Shown here one piece after another: positions 8,054 through 17,573 of a stretch of DNA of 44,614 nt. The notes below the pieces were generated by a model. It did not search any database, was not told the origin of the DNA, and saw only the letters and a program-made list of their open reading frames with translations. The DNA lies in the NCBI GenBank assembly GCA_902774275.1, contig CACYHN010000009.1:1-44614 (forward strand), in the 5' to 3' direction. This DNA is from an uncultured Bacteroidales bacterium (GTDB lineage Bacteria; Bacteroidota; Bacteroidia; Bacteroidales; Bacteroidaceae). Within the stretch, counting starts at the first letter, position 1. The number at the start of each line of letters is the position of its first letter. A program made the position numbers and the translations under genes.

Positions 8054-8467
8054 ATGGCTTCCACCAAGGAACTCTACTCAATTTTGGGTGTTGATGAGAC
8101 CGCATCGGATGCAGAGATACGGTCGGCTTATGAACATCTCATTGCTGATACTCCGGAAGGAACACCTGAATATACCAACATAACTCACGCCTATTCCGTA
8201 CTCTCTGATATGGATAAGCGTGCCATGTATGATGTAACCGGAAAAGTAAAAGGAAACATAAGGCACTCAAGTACTTCAGGGCATAGCAACAAGATACAGA
8301 AAGCCAGGACAATACTTAATACTCTCTTTCTGGCCGGTGCAGCCGCAACTACAGTCTGTTTCATACTGCAATGGAGCGGTGCAATGGGAACCACACCCTT
8401 TTATTGGATATGTGGCATATCCTTGCTTCTCAAGATTGCAGAGTATATTCTAAGACTCATTCCCTAA
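8054..8467 (+). CDS. J-domain-like membrane protein lacking the HPD motif
   Basis: 137 residues. Residues 5-60 read as a J domain (ELYSILGVDETASDAEIRSAYEHL then NITHAYSVLSDMDKRAMYD), but the loop that should hold His-Pro-Asp reads IADTPEGTPE, so it should not stimulate DnaK ATPase in the usual way. Residues ~80-137 contain two hydrophobic helices (TLFLAGAAATTVCFILQW and FYWICGISLLLKIAEYIL). I infer an inner-membrane protein using the fold as a docking module. It is 5 bases after the DUF4468 gene and 4 bases before the porin gene, so probably co-transcribed. Confidence 0.75.
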   Translation: MASTKELYSILGVDETASDAEIRSAYEHLIADTPEGTPEYTNITHAYSVLSDMDKRAMYDVTGKVKGNIRHSSTSGHSNKIQKARTILNTLFLAGAAATTVCFILQWSGAMGTTPFYWICGISLLLKIAEYILRLIP

Positions 8468-8471
8468 CAAG

Positions 8472-10568
8472 ATGTCAGCCTTGAAATCATCCGTAAAAAT
8501 CCTGTCTGTAATGGCATTGACAGTTCTTCTGTCTGTATCCCTGCCTGCATGGGCACAAAGTACCCTTTCACAGAATCAGGACGGATTCAACGGTGAGACC
8601 ATGGACGGATTCATGAACATGGATCCTGACAAGGATTCTACAGTGGTAGAGCGTACCGTTTCAAAGGATTATTATCAGTGGGTAATAAATACCAGGACCG
8701 GACTTCCCAATATAATCCAGCCGGATACCATTCATCACTCCTTCCAAAACGTGCATTTTACCGAGGGAATGTTCGGAACATACAGCCATCTTGGAAATAT
8801 GGGTTCTCCACGTCTGTCACGTCTCTATTTTGAACGTGAGCAGCCGGAAGATTTCATATTTGACGCCCCGTATGATTTCTGGATAAAGAACCCAGACCAG
8901 TTCCGGTTCACTGACGCCAAATCACCTCACACAAGTATTGATTATTACAAAGGAGGCAATAAGCGTACAGGTGAGGAGCGCATCAAAGGTTATTTTGCAG
9001 CAAACTTCAACAAGAAAGTAGGCATAGGCTTCAATCTGGACTATCAGCTTGGACGCGGACGGTATAATAATCAGGCCACATCAATGTTTGACGCCAGATT
9101 ATACACCTATTACAGGGGTGACATCTACAATCTCTATGTTTCAGTAAACAAAGATGAAATTAAAGTAACAGAGAACGGAGGAATCCAAGACAACAGATAT
9201 ATAATCAACCCCGAGGCTATGGCTGAGGGAAAGAAACAATATGATGCAGAGGATATTCCGTTCCGTCTGTATGACAACTGGAACAACATAAGACGAAGCC
9301 AAGCCCTGCTGAACCATAATCTGACCATAAAAACCACCAAGTTCAGTACAGACAGCATAGGTGATACGGTTTACACATTCCAACGCGACATAGAGTTTGG
9401 AAAGGTTGCACATACGTTTGAGATAGGCAAGTTACAGAGAAGATATATCTTTTATCAGGTGCCTGACGGTTTTTATGCACATTCCTTCCTTAATGGCAGC
9501 TCAACAGACGATATGAGGAACTTCTATGTAACCAACACCCTGTCATTATCGCTATTGGAAGGCTCCACAAAATGGGCTTTAGCCGGATTGTCAGGATTTG
9601 CACGGTATGAATACAAGAACTACTCCATGCCTGATACACTGGCTGACGGTTCCAATTACACGCACAACTACAATGAAGGAAACTTCTCTATAGGTGCTCA
9701 ACTTGAAAAAGCCCAAGGTGAAAACCTGACCTTCAACGCCGGTATAGAGAGTATTATTATAGGAGATAACATAGGTGATTTTACCCTGTCAGGAGAGATG
9801 AAACTAAGATATCCCATCAGAGGTCAAGAGGCCAGCATCGGCGCATACGCCCTGATGTCAGCTAAGGAATCACCTTTCTTTTATGCAAACCACCATTCCA
9901 CATTCGCATGGTGGGATGAGGACTTTGACAAGGAATTCAGGACACGTATAGGTGGGTCTATTGATATTGAAAGCACTGGAACGAGATTCCAATTGGACGT
10001 TGAGAATGTAGCAGGCTATATCTATCTCAAGAATGATGCCGGAGCGCATATCAACAACGACGGTGTCGCCCAGTCATCCTACTCCATCACAGCGGCACAA
10101 CACAGCGGTTCCATACAGATACTTAGTGCCACACTACAGCAGAACTTCAAGTTGGGCCCGATTCATTGGGACAACCATATAACTTACCAGTTATCGGGTA
10201 ACAAGGATATAATCCCTCTCCCTGAACTGAATGTATTTACAGATTTATATTTCAAGTTTATCTATTACAAGAGGCTTCATATGGAGGTGGGTGCCAACGC
10301 TCTCTATTTTACCCGATACAATGCTCCTGACTACTGCCCAGCCGTAGGAATGTATCATCTTCAGAATGATTCATTTACCAGGGAGGTGGGAGATTATCCT
10401 CTCATGACCGCATACGTAAATTGTTATATTCGTGGAGCACGTTTCTATATAATGTACTACCATGCCAATGACAAGCAGATGAGCAACCGCGACTCATTCA
10501 TAGTACCAGGCTACCCAGCCAACCCAAGTATGATAAAGTGGGGATTCAGCTGGACTCTTTTTGATTGA
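8472..10568 (+). CDS. Putative outer membrane porin (Porin_10 type)
   Basis: 698 residues with a signal peptide (residues ~1-28, ending LPAWAQ). The sequence is beta-barrel throughout, with alternating aromatic strands (YDFWIKNPDQFRFTDAKSPHTSIDYYKGG, FNLDYQLGRGRYNNQATSMFDARLYTYYRG) and a C-terminal strand ending in Phe-Asp (KWGFSWTLFD). This matches the Bacteroidetes 'putative porin' family of ~650-700 residues. Substrate unknown. The short gaps to the J-like gene (4 bases) and the oxidoreductase gene (27 bases) suggest one operon. Confidence 0.8.
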   Translation: MSALKSSVKILSVMALTVLLSVSLPAWAQSTLSQNQDGFNGETMDGFMNMDPDKDSTVVERTVSKDYYQWVINTRTGLPNIIQPDTIHHSFQNVHFTEGMFGTYSHLGNMGSPRLSRLYFEREQPEDFIFDAPYDFWIKNPDQFRFTDAKSPHTSIDYYKGGNKRTGEERIKGYFAANFNKKVGIGFNLDYQLGRGRYNNQATSMFDARLYTYYRGDIYNLYVSVNKDEIKVTENGGIQDNRYIINPEAMAEGKKQYDAEDIPFRLYDNWNNIRRSQALLNHNLTIKTTKFSTDSIGDTVYTFQRDIEFGKVAHTFEIGKLQRRYIFYQVPDGFYAHSFLNGSSTDDMRNFYVTNTLSLSLLEGSTKWALAGLSGFARYEYKNYSMPDTLADGSNYTHNYNEGNFSIGAQLEKAQGENLTFNAGIESIIIGDNIGDFTLSGEMKLRYPIRGQEASIGAYALMSAKESPFFYANHHSTFAWWDEDFDKEFRTRIGGSIDIESTGTRFQLDVENVAGYIYLKNDAGAHINNDGVAQSSYSITAAQHSGSIQILSATLQQNFKLGPIHWDNHITYQLSGNKDIIPLPELNVFTDLYFKFIYYKRLHMEVGANALYFTRYNAPDYCPAVGMYHLQNDSFTREVGDYPLMTAYVNCYIRGARFYIMYYHANDKQMSNRDSFIVPGYPANPSMIKWGFSWTLFD

Positions 10569-10595
10569 TTCAACAGTTCTTTTTCAACATAGGAA

Positions 10596-11564
10596 ATGAT
10601 TAAATGGGGTTTTATAGGATGTGGGCAGGTAACCGAGAAGAAGAGCGGTCCCGCATTCGCTAAAGCCGATGGCTCTGCAATAGAGGCAGTCATGAGCCGT
10701 GACAAGGCCAAAGCACGTTCATATGCCGAGAGGCACAATATCAAAAAATGGTACACCGATGCAATGGATATCATCAATGACCCCAATGTTGATGCCGTAT
10801 ATATAGCCACCCCGCCTTCATCGCACGCCACATACGCCATCATGGCCATGAAAGCCGGCAAGCCGGTATATATTGAGAAACCCATGGCGCAAAGCTATGA
10901 TGAATGTATGCGCATAAACCGTGTATCACGTGAGACCGGCATTCCCTGCTTTGTAGCATACTACCGCCGTTATCTCCCCTATTTCCTTAAAGTAAAGGAA
11001 CTCTTGCCACAGATAGGTAAGCTGATAAACGTACAGATACGTTTTGCCCAGCCGCCTAAGGAGCTTGACTACAACAGCACCAACCTGCCCTGGCGCGTTA
11101 TCCCCGACATATCAGGCGGCGGATATTTCTATGACCTTGCCCCGCACCAGATTGATATGATCCAGGAACTCTGCGGCTGTATTATTGATGCCTATGGAGT
11201 ATGCAGCAACCGCGGAGGTTTGTATCAGGCAGAGGACACTGTAAGCGCCTGCTTCAAGTTTGAGACCGGCCTGGTAGGCTCCGGCTCCTGGTGTTTTGTA
11301 GCCGATGAATCAGCCAAGGAGGACCGCATTGAAATCATCGGCAGCAAGGGTATGATTTGTTTCTCCATTTTCACCTTCCAGCCTATCACCTTGCATGACA
11401 GCGAAGGACGTCATGAGTTTGACATTCCCAATCCCGAACACGTACAGTTCCCGCTGGTACAGGCTGTAGTTGACCATCTGAACGGCAAGGCAGAGTGCAG
11501 TTGCGACGGTATCAGCGCCACCCCCACCAACTGGGTGATGGATCGCATCCTGGGCAAGTTCTGA
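10596..11564 (+). CDS. Gfo/Idh/MocA-family oxidoreductase
   Basis: 322 residues. The Rossmann entry is IKWGFIGCGQVTEKKSGPAF; DAVYIATPPSSHATYAI and the catalytic-region motif YIEKPMAQ (around residue 98) are standard for NAD(P)-dependent sugar or inositol dehydrogenases of this family. The C-terminal alpha/beta domain includes GGGYFYDLAPHQIDMIQELCG, whose histidine is in the usual position for the active site. The substrate is not predictable. It closes the 7455-11564 run. Confidence 0.9.
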   Translation: MIKWGFIGCGQVTEKKSGPAFAKADGSAIEAVMSRDKAKARSYAERHNIKKWYTDAMDIINDPNVDAVYIATPPSSHATYAIMAMKAGKPVYIEKPMAQSYDECMRINRVSRETGIPCFVAYYRRYLPYFLKVKELLPQIGKLINVQIRFAQPPKELDYNSTNLPWRVIPDISGGGYFYDLAPHQIDMIQELCGCIIDAYGVCSNRGGLYQAEDTVSACFKFETGLVGSGSWCFVADESAKEDRIEIIGSKGMICFSIFTFQPITLHDSEGRHEFDIPNPEHVQFPLVQAVVDHLNGKAECSCDGISATPTNWVMDRILGKF

Positions 11565-11592
11565 ACAATCATTGATCAGACTGATATAAAAA

Positions 11593-11622
11593 GTTCCGGC
11601 AAACCCCACGGCCTGCCGGAAC
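11593..11622 (-). terminator. Terminator between convergent oxidoreductase and FadL-like genes
   Basis: Perfect 9-bp stem GTTCCGGCA / TGCCGGAAC with a 12-base loop. Only the minus-strand side is followed by a T run (TTTTTAT), so it mainly serves the minus-strand barrel gene. Confidence 0.75.
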
Positions 11623-11648
11623 CCAACCAAAAATTATCTCAAACTTAT

Positions 11649-13115
11649 TCAGAAGTTCCAACCTATTGTGAACATTACCTTGTCTGACTTGTAGTTGTAA
11701 TTAACATCTACATCCTCATCATATTCATTTACGTTAAGCACGCTGTTCTTTACACCATGTACATACGCAAGGTCAAAATAGAACTGCGTACCGTCATAAT
11801 CAGGTGCAGAGCAATAACCTAAGCCTGCTGTAAAATAACGGGACTTACCTAAACGGTCTATCTGGAAATCCATGCGACTGTCATTGAAGTCAGTATCAGA
11901 GAAGGTAAATCCTTTCTTGTCATTAAACATGGACTCAGTAAAATTATATCCAGCGCGGAGTGACAGATTACCTATGTTCTGCTCAATTCCCATCTTGAAA
12001 GTGGAATAGTCCCTGAAATCAACTGCACCCTGGCTTGCCAATCTGGTATTGCCTACTGAGAGCGATGAACGCTGGGTGAAATGTTTTTCATATTCCAGAC
12101 CTATGGCAGTGTGGTCTATTGTAAGACCTGCGCTTAGATTGAGTGACCAAGGTGAAGTAAACTTATACTCAGTAGATGTACTGAAACTCTTGCCATCCTT
12201 TTGAACATCTTTCAGGGCATAAAGACAGTCTTCATACACCAGTTCCTGCTTGAAATAGGTAGGCGTCTTTATTGCAACACCCAGACGAAGTGCCGGGACT
12301 GGACGTACTATTGCTCCGAATGCCATATTCCAGCCTGTTCCTTGGGCAGAATTCATCTTGTCTGCTGATGAATAATCATGCTGCTTATCATAGTATTCAG
12401 GAACAATATAGTCCCTGTCTGCAATAGTTGCCTGATCAAATGAAGGGAAGTAATCATAGAAATAACCTTCTGACCATGTATCAGTAGAAAGGATTCCGAA
12501 AGTCCATCCTAAATAGAGCATATCTGACAGATTGCATGAGATGTTGAAATCATAGGAGTTGACCTTGTTTCTCTGATGGTCACCGTACTCTCTATAAGCA
12601 ACATATTTCTGTTCCGGATTATGTTCATCTTTTATAAAGTACTTATCCAGATAATCCAGATTACGGTCAGTATTCAACAGCTTACGGTAAGAGAAACCGA
12701 AATTCACATAATTACGACCCTGATCTGAACCTGAGAATATCACCGAAAGATTATCATAAGCCACATTGATATCTGACTTGATATTGTTGGAATAGAAGTA
12801 TCTTGCATTATCTCCGGTATTTCCCACTCCCTGATTATACGATGTATAAAGAGGATCAGTATTTACGGATGTCCCAAAGAATGACAGAGATGTGTTTAAA
12901 TCACTGTTATGATATGTACCTATTCCTGCAGGATTATGGCTTATTACAGAAGGATCACTTCCGAGAGCTGACATTGCTCCGCCCATTGCAACATATCTGG
13001 CTGTTCCGTTAAGATCCTCCTCATATACCTTGGCGGCATCGAATGTGGTCTGAGCTGCGATTGATACGCAAGCTGACAATGCCACAAAAGAAAGAATTAA
13101 CTTATTGGTTTTCAT
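11649..13115 (-). CDS. OmpP1/FadL-like outer membrane transport protein
   Basis: 488 residues with a signal peptide (MKTNKLILSFVALSACVSIAAQ). The N-terminus of the mature protein (GTARYVAMGGAMSALGSDPSVISHNPAGIG) is the hallmark of the OMPP1/FadL-type barrels of Bacteroidetes, followed by about fourteen predicted strands and a final aromatic strand (KVMFTIGWNF). FadL relatives take up hydrophobic compounds across the outer membrane; the ligand here is unknown. It is the downstream neighbour of the serine-rich repeat gene, 73 bases apart. Confidence 0.85.
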   Translation of the reverse strand: MKTNKLILSFVALSACVSIAAQTTFDAAKVYEEDLNGTARYVAMGGAMSALGSDPSVISHNPAGIGTYHNSDLNTSLSFFGTSVNTDPLYTSYNQGVGNTGDNARYFYSNNIKSDINVAYDNLSVIFSGSDQGRNYVNFGFSYRKLLNTDRNLDYLDKYFIKDEHNPEQKYVAYREYGDHQRNKVNSYDFNISCNLSDMLYLGWTFGILSTDTWSEGYFYDYFPSFDQATIADRDYIVPEYYDKQHDYSSADKMNSAQGTGWNMAFGAIVRPVPALRLGVAIKTPTYFKQELVYEDCLYALKDVQKDGKSFSTSTEYKFTSPWSLNLSAGLTIDHTAIGLEYEKHFTQRSSLSVGNTRLASQGAVDFRDYSTFKMGIEQNIGNLSLRAGYNFTESMFNDKKGFTFSDTDFNDSRMDFQIDRLGKSRYFTAGLGYCSAPDYDGTQFYFDLAYVHGVKNSVLNVNEYDEDVDVNYNYKSDKVMFTIGWNF

Positions 13116-13187
13116 ATGCTTATATTTTAATTGTTTCTAACTTGAATATATTATTCTCTCATTTTCCAATTCTTTCTGACATCTCAT

Positions 13188-14771
13188 TTATCTTCTTGAA
13201 GGACTGGCACTGCGTGAAGAGCCTCCACCTGAACTGCCGCTGCTTACGCTACGACTGGAACTGGAGCTACCGCTACTTACACTACGGCTGGAGCTGCTGG
13301 AACTGCCACTGCTTACACTACGGTTTGAGCTTGAACTACCGCTACTTACACTACGGTTAGAACTGCTGGAGCTGGAACTGCTGCTCCTGCTTACGCTACG
13401 GCTGGAACTGCTGGAACTACCGCTGCTTACACTACGGCTGGAACTGCTGGAACTGCCACTGCTCACACTACGACTAGAACTGCTGGAACTACCGCTGCTT
13501 ACACTACGACTAGAACTGCTGGAACTACCGCTGCTTACACTACGGCTGGAACTGCTGGAACTACCGCTGCTTACACTACGGCTGGAACTGCTGGAACTAC
13601 CGCTGCTTACACTACGGCTTGAACTTGAACTGGAGTTGCCGCTGCTTACGCTTCTTGATGAGCTGGTGCTGCTGGGACGGTCATAGGTATTACTTGACTG
13701 GTTTGACCTGGAAGCACTGCTGTTTACCGTACGTGATGAGCTTGACGAACCTGAAGAACTTACGCCTGAACGGCTCGGTGAACTTGATCGGCTTGATGTA
13801 GCAGGTGCTACACTTCTTACTGAAGAAGATGAACTACTGGCTGACTGTGATTCATTACGGCTTGAGTTCCTGGCTACTGAACGCTCTGATGAAGATTCAG
13901 AACCGGATCTTGATACTGATCTTGAAGCTGAAGAACTTGAAGCGGAACTGTTGACGCTGCGCTCGCTGCTTGAACCAGAGAATGACCTGCGTTCTGAACT
14001 ACTGCGACTCAGATCCCTGTCCCATCCGCCTCCATTTACACTACGGTTAGGAGTGAAATTATTGATACGTCTCTCATTCTTGGTTACAGGACCGCGATCA
14101 TAATATACCGGAGCGGGATGTGGATGATGAGCCGGACCATAATAGTAGTATGTATCATAGTACCAGGGATCATAATACCAGGGGTCATAGAACCAGGGGT
14201 CATAATAATAGGTGTGTGAATACACCCAGTAACGGTCATCAAAGTAACGGTCCCAATATACTATATCAAAAAGGATATCATCAACCAGAGTGAAATACGG
14301 GCGACCGTTATGACGGAAACGGTACAGGCGGCGTGTCAGGTAATAATCCTCAACCGCATCATTGTAACCCTCGGCATAAGAGTTGTCACCTATATATATG
14401 TATTTTTCATTACTGGCATCCTTTACATAAATGGTGTCATGGATATAAACTGTAGGAACATCATCCAGTATTGAACCGTCCTCATACTGAATCTGGCTGG
14501 TTCCGTAAGTATAACGGCGGTTATACTCATCAGGATCACGGTCCACAATAATCTGAGGAGTGGTTGTTATGACAGGTGCTGCCTGCTGGACAGGAGCAGG
14601 TTCCGTATATGTATTAGAAGGTGTACGTGTTATAACAGCAGACTGTGACTGTGTTGTTGACTGACTTGAAGACTTTGAGTTGTTCTTGCCCGTGGAGTAC
14701 AAGTCATTCCTTTGTGCACCGGCTGTCAATGTGACTGCCATAAATGCCATTAACAATACTGACTTTTTCAT
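13188..14771 (-). CDS. Secreted serine-rich repeat protein
   Basis: 527 residues, not recognised as a known family. A signal peptide (MKKSVLLMAFMAVTLTAGAQ) is followed by a Ser/Thr/Gln-rich stretch, a folded-looking middle (residues ~75-190, including YIHDTIYVKDASNEKYIYIGD and GRPYFTLVDDILFDIVYWDRYF), an aromatic repeat of YDPWY units (~190-215) and a long Ser/Arg tail (~235-527). The tail contains tandem 12-residue units RSVSSGSSSSSS encoded by 36-bp DNA repeats. The tail is presumably unstructured and cationic. Function unknown; it may be a surface or cell-envelope protein. Confidence 0.75.
   Translation of the reverse strand: MKKSVLLMAFMAVTLTAGAQRNDLYSTGKNNSKSSSQSTTQSQSAVITRTPSNTYTEPAPVQQAAPVITTTPQIIVDRDPDEYNRRYTYGTSQIQYEDGSILDDVPTVYIHDTIYVKDASNEKYIYIGDNSYAEGYNDAVEDYYLTRRLYRFRHNGRPYFTLVDDILFDIVYWDRYFDDRYWVYSHTYYYDPWFYDPWYYDPWYYDTYYYYGPAHHPHPAPVYYDRGPVTKNERRINNFTPNRSVNGGGWDRDLSRSSSERRSFSGSSSERSVNSSASSSSASRSVSRSGSESSSERSVARNSSRNESQSASSSSSSVRSVAPATSSRSSSPSRSGVSSSGSSSSSRTVNSSASRSNQSSNTYDRPSSTSSSRSVSSGNSSSSSSRSVSSGSSSSSSRSVSSGSSSSSSRSVSSGSSSSSSRSVSSGSSSSSSRSVSSGSSSSSSRSVSSGSSSSSSRSVSRSSSSSSSSSNRSVSSGSSSSNRSVSSGSSSSSSRSVSSGSSSSSRSVSSGSSGGGSSRSASPSRR
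13210..13640 (-). repeat. 36-bp tandem repeat inside the serine-rich gene
   Basis: At least six near-identical 36-bp units run through 13390-13620, with diverged units on both sides. Each encodes RSVSSGSSSSSS. Units differ mainly at single positions (for example CGGCTGGAAC against CGACTAGAAC), so copy number changes would keep the reading frame. Confidence 0.9.
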
Positions 14772-14802
14772 AACCGTATGCTTTAATGGTTTCTTTCTGA
14801 TG

Positions 14803-14810
14803 CAAAAATA
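14803..14810 (-). promoter_or_regulatory. -7 element of the serine-rich repeat gene
   Basis: TATTTTTG on the minus strand, 31 bases upstream of the ATG at 14771. No TTTG at the right distance. Confidence 0.5.
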
Positions 14811-14870
14811 ACATGGTAATAATACCCGGAACGCGGATAATCCCTACTTGTTCAGGGGAAAATCCCTAAA

Positions 14871-14985
14871 AATTGAGAATTGAAAATTGAAAATTATAAA
14901 AGGCGCTCAAAAAAAATTTCGAACGCCTTTTAATGTCGCGGGATAACGCAGGTGTTTGTTAATTTTCAATTTTCAATTCTCAATT
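14871..14985. repeat. Inverted repeat built of GAAAATTGA units, overlapping the end of the GH25 gene
   Basis: A perfect 26-bp inverted repeat: left arm 14871-14896, right arm 14960-14985, spacer 63 bases holding a terminator hairpin. The arms consist of AATTGAGAATTGAAAATTG-type words also present at 6631-6666. The right arm contains the last codons and the TGA of the lysozyme gene. Confidence 0.85.
14898..14931 (-). terminator. Terminator of the GH25 gene (also usable on the other strand)
   Basis: Stem AAAAGGCG (14898-14905) with CGCCTTTT (14924-14931) around an A/T-rich loop, 35 bases past the lysozyme stop. Confidence 0.7.
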
Positions 14986-15808
14986 TATTAAATTCGGCTT
15001 CTGTGCCCTTAAATACATTGAAATCAACGTATTCACGGATTCCGTCCACACTGGCATGGTCAGTAAACTGCCAGAAGGACCACTGCTTGTCAGTACCGGG
15101 ACGGACAACATAATAATGCGCCACCCAGAAAGGATAATCATCAAATGCCGGATTTGCCAATTGGCGTTTGCGGAACTTTGAGGAGGCATAAATGATAGGT
15201 TTTACACCATAATGCGCTTCCAGTTCCTTAAGGAATATAAGGAGTTCACGTTGAAGGTCTCCTGATGAACGTCCGATACGCTCTACATCTACTACAGGCA
15301 CTATATCACCTTTTTCAAGATGTGCCGTACTTATAAAATGGGCAGCCTGTTTATCGGGCGATGTCCAAGGATCATAGAAATGATAGGTACCGCATACAAA
15401 TCCTGCAGCGCGTGCCTGACGTATATTTTCTTCATAACTGGTATCAGTGAAAGAACTTCCCTCAGTGGCTTTCATCATGACGAACTTGATAGGCAATCCG
15501 TTCGCAACTGATGATTGCGCCACCATACCCCAATCAATCGTGCCCTGGTGATGAGATACGTCTATACCATAATAGAGGAAACCTGACGGCAGACATACTC
15601 CATACTCTTTTGTACCCTTGCATGGACGGAGACGGTACAGGTACGGCCGCAGATAGAGGAAGTATGCGCAAACGGAGATAATGGAGATAAGGACTATCGT
15701 TATAAGCCAATGCATCCAGTCTGGCATAATATAAGAAGAGGGCCTCCGTCCTTTCTTTTTATCAGGAACGGAAACCCCTTTCTTCTTTTTGCCTTTGCTC
15801 TTTGGCAT
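14966..15808 (-). CDS. Membrane-anchored GH25 family lysozyme
   Basis: 280 residues. A basic N-terminus (KSKGKKKKGVSVPDKKKGRR) precedes one transmembrane helix (~32-52), giving an inner-membrane anchor with the catalytic domain in the periplasm. The GH25 domain starts at YYGIDVSHHQGTIDW (D83) and contains VKFVMMKATEGSSF-like and PVVDVE motifs, the latter supplying the acidic catalytic residues, and SFWQFTDHASVDGI near the end. Such enzymes cleave the glycan of peptidoglycan. The final residues KLRIEN and the stop are encoded by an inserted repeat, so the native C-terminus may have been altered. The start is 3 bases from the pfp stop. Confidence 0.9.
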   Translation of the reverse strand: MPKSKGKKKKGVSVPDKKKGRRPSSYIMPDWMHWLITIVLISIISVCAYFLYLRPYLYRLRPCKGTKEYGVCLPSGFLYYGIDVSHHQGTIDWGMVAQSSVANGLPIKFVMMKATEGSSFTDTSYEENIRQARAAGFVCGTYHFYDPWTSPDKQAAHFISTAHLEKGDIVPVVDVERIGRSSGDLQRELLIFLKELEAHYGVKPIIYASSKFRKRQLANPAFDDYPFWVAHYYVVRPGTDKQWSFWQFTDHASVDGIREYVDFNVFKGTEAEFNKLRIEN

Positions 15809-15811
15809 TAT

Positions 15812-17458
15812 TTACTTATGCTCAAGCTGGAGAGTCTTGGTAGGCTGATCGCAGACCTCGGTGGGACCGAAGTACTGGATAGGACCGGGATATACGAAGC
15901 AGGTCTCGCGGGCCCACTCGTCACGATGCTTGGCAAACTCCTTGAAGGGAGCGCCGTCCAGTTCTACAAGAGCCTTGCGGATAACGGGCTTCATCTCACC
16001 GTTACGCTTCTCCATATTCATCATCATGGTGATTGGAATACCACCGGCAATCCACTGATCTGCAGGAGCCACAGTATTCTTGATAGATGACATGTAACCG
16101 GTCTTGCCGGCAGCAATCAGCATAGATGCATTGTAACCAAGGCTATAGCAATAGTCAGCGTCAAAGTTTGACGGAGCGGCGCAACGGCCCTCATAACCGC
16201 AGAAGTGATGCTGGGTAGCATACTTGCCCTGATACTTGCCTTCCTCCTTCCACTCAGCGAGCTTGGTACCTACCATATCGGCCAGGAGCTGCTCAGTCTC
16301 AATGAGTGATACCTGAACGTTTCCGTGCGGGTCACGCTCCAAAGCGAGCTGACGGCTTACACTCTCAGGCAGGCTCTGGAATATAGCGGCATTCTCCTTT
16401 GAGAGCTTGCTTACGATATATTCAATCTTGCGGCTCATCTTGATGAGGTTGAACTCATTCTGATTGGCAGCCAGGACATCATTGAGCTCAGAGATAAGCT
16501 TCTTGATAGCCGGAATGAACTCGATCAGGCCCTCGGGAACAAGAACAGTACCGAAGTTGAGGCCACGGGCAGCGCGGTCAGCAACAACCTGAGCGATATA
16601 TGTAACGATATCATCAAGAGTCTGGTTCTTAGCCTCAACCTCCTCACCGATAAGGGTGATGTTAGGCTGGGTCTGCAGAGCGCACTCCAAAGTAACATGG
16701 CTGGCTGAACGGCCCATCAGCTTGATAAAATGCCAGTATTTACGTGCTGAGTTGCAGTCACGCTCAATGTTACCGATAATCTCAGAATAAACCTTGGTAG
16801 CGGTATCAAAACCGAATGAGGTCTCAATCTCTGAGTTCTTGAGGTCACCGTCAATGGTCTTGGGGCAACCGATAACCTGTACACCTGCACCGATAGCCTT
16901 GTAGTACTCGGCAAGAACGCATGCGTTAGTGTTTGAGTCATCACCGCCTATGATTACGAGAGCCTTGATATCAAGCTCCTTGAGAATCTCCAGACCCTTG
17001 TCAAACTGATCCTTCTTTTCAAGTTTGGTACGGCCTGAGCCGATGATGTCGAAACCGCCGGTGTTGCGGTACTCGTCAATGATATCGGCCGTGAGCTCCA
17101 TATAGTTGTGGTCAACCAGACCGCCGGGACCCAGGATAAATCCGTACAGCTTGTTGGCGGGATCCAGTTTCTTAAGTCCGTCAAACAGACCGGCAATCAC
17201 GTTGTGGCCACCGGGAGCCTGACCACCAGACAGGATTACACCTGCGTTGATTGATTTCTTGGCAGGAGCGCCATCGGCTGGCTCAAACTTAAGGTACGGC
17301 ATACCGTAAGTGTTGGGGAAGAGTTTCTTTACCTCCTCCTGATCAGCAACTGACTGTGTGGGAGCACCCTCAACAGTTTTCAAAGCACCGCGAAGAGCCT
17401 GTGGAAGTTTGGGCTGATAAGCGGCACGTGCAATCTGTAATGCGCTTTTTGTACTCAT
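15812..17458 (-). CDS. pfp: Diphosphate-fructose-6-phosphate 1-phosphotransferase (PPi-PFK)
   Basis: 548 residues from ATG 17458. The frame extends to a TTG at 17527, but a promoter at 17505-17536 puts transcription start near 17498, so ATG 17458 is right. Key motifs: [14 protein letters not shown] (~73-86), the PPi-specific GGDDSN at 171-176 where ATP enzymes have GGDGS, and PKTIDGDL at 199-206 with the catalytic aspartates. Length and the long insert mark the plant-like/Bacteroidetes PFP group. It runs reversible phosphorylation of fructose 6-phosphate with pyrophosphate, in parallel with the ATP-type pfkA at 42322. Confidence 0.93.
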   Translation of the reverse strand: MSTKSALQIARAAYQPKLPQALRGALKTVEGAPTQSVADQEEVKKLFPNTYGMPYLKFEPADGAPAKKSINAGVILSGGQAPGGHNVIAGLFDGLKKLDPANKLYGFILGPGGLVDHNYMELTADIIDEYRNTGGFDIIGSGRTKLEKKDQFDKGLEILKELDIKALVIIGGDDSNTNACVLAEYYKAIGAGVQVIGCPKTIDGDLKNSEIETSFGFDTATKVYSEIIGNIERDCNSARKYWHFIKLMGRSASHVTLECALQTQPNITLIGEEVEAKNQTLDDIVTYIAQVVADRAARGLNFGTVLVPEGLIEFIPAIKKLISELNDVLAANQNEFNLIKMSRKIEYIVSKLSKENAAIFQSLPESVSRQLALERDPHGNVQVSLIETEQLLADMVGTKLAEWKEEGKYQGKYATQHHFCGYEGRCAAPSNFDADYCYSLGYNASMLIAAGKTGYMSSIKNTVAPADQWIAGGIPITMMMNMEKRNGEMKPVIRKALVELDGAPFKEFAKHRDEWARETCFVYPGPIQYFGPTEVCDQPTKTLQLEHK

Positions 17459-17504
17459 TTTCTTATATAAAGTGTTTATTAAACCTTCTTTGCGTTGATT
17501 TGCG

Positions 17505-17536
17505 CAAATTTCGTCAAAAAAGCGCAACCCTACAAA
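17505..17536 (-). promoter_or_regulatory. Promoter of pfp
   Basis: Minus strand: TTTG (17536-17533), 20 bases, GAAATTTG (17512-17505; one mismatch to TAnnTTTG). It decides the start codon of pfp. Confidence 0.6.
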
Positions 17537-17573
17537 CGTAATGGACTTTTGTTTCTGTAAATTTTTGTTATTT

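Noticed and set aside
10545-10620. Similarity between the porin's last residues (MIKWGF) and the oxidoreductase's first (MIKWGF)
   Set aside because: Only six residues with different codons; most likely chance.
13210-13640. CRISPR array suggested by regular 36-bp repeats
   Set aside because: Units are contiguous without unique spacers and keep one reading frame; they encode RSVSSGSSSSSS.
17459-17527. N-terminal extension of pfp to a TTG codon at 17527
   Set aside because: The pfp promoter lies within it, so the extension would not be transcribed.
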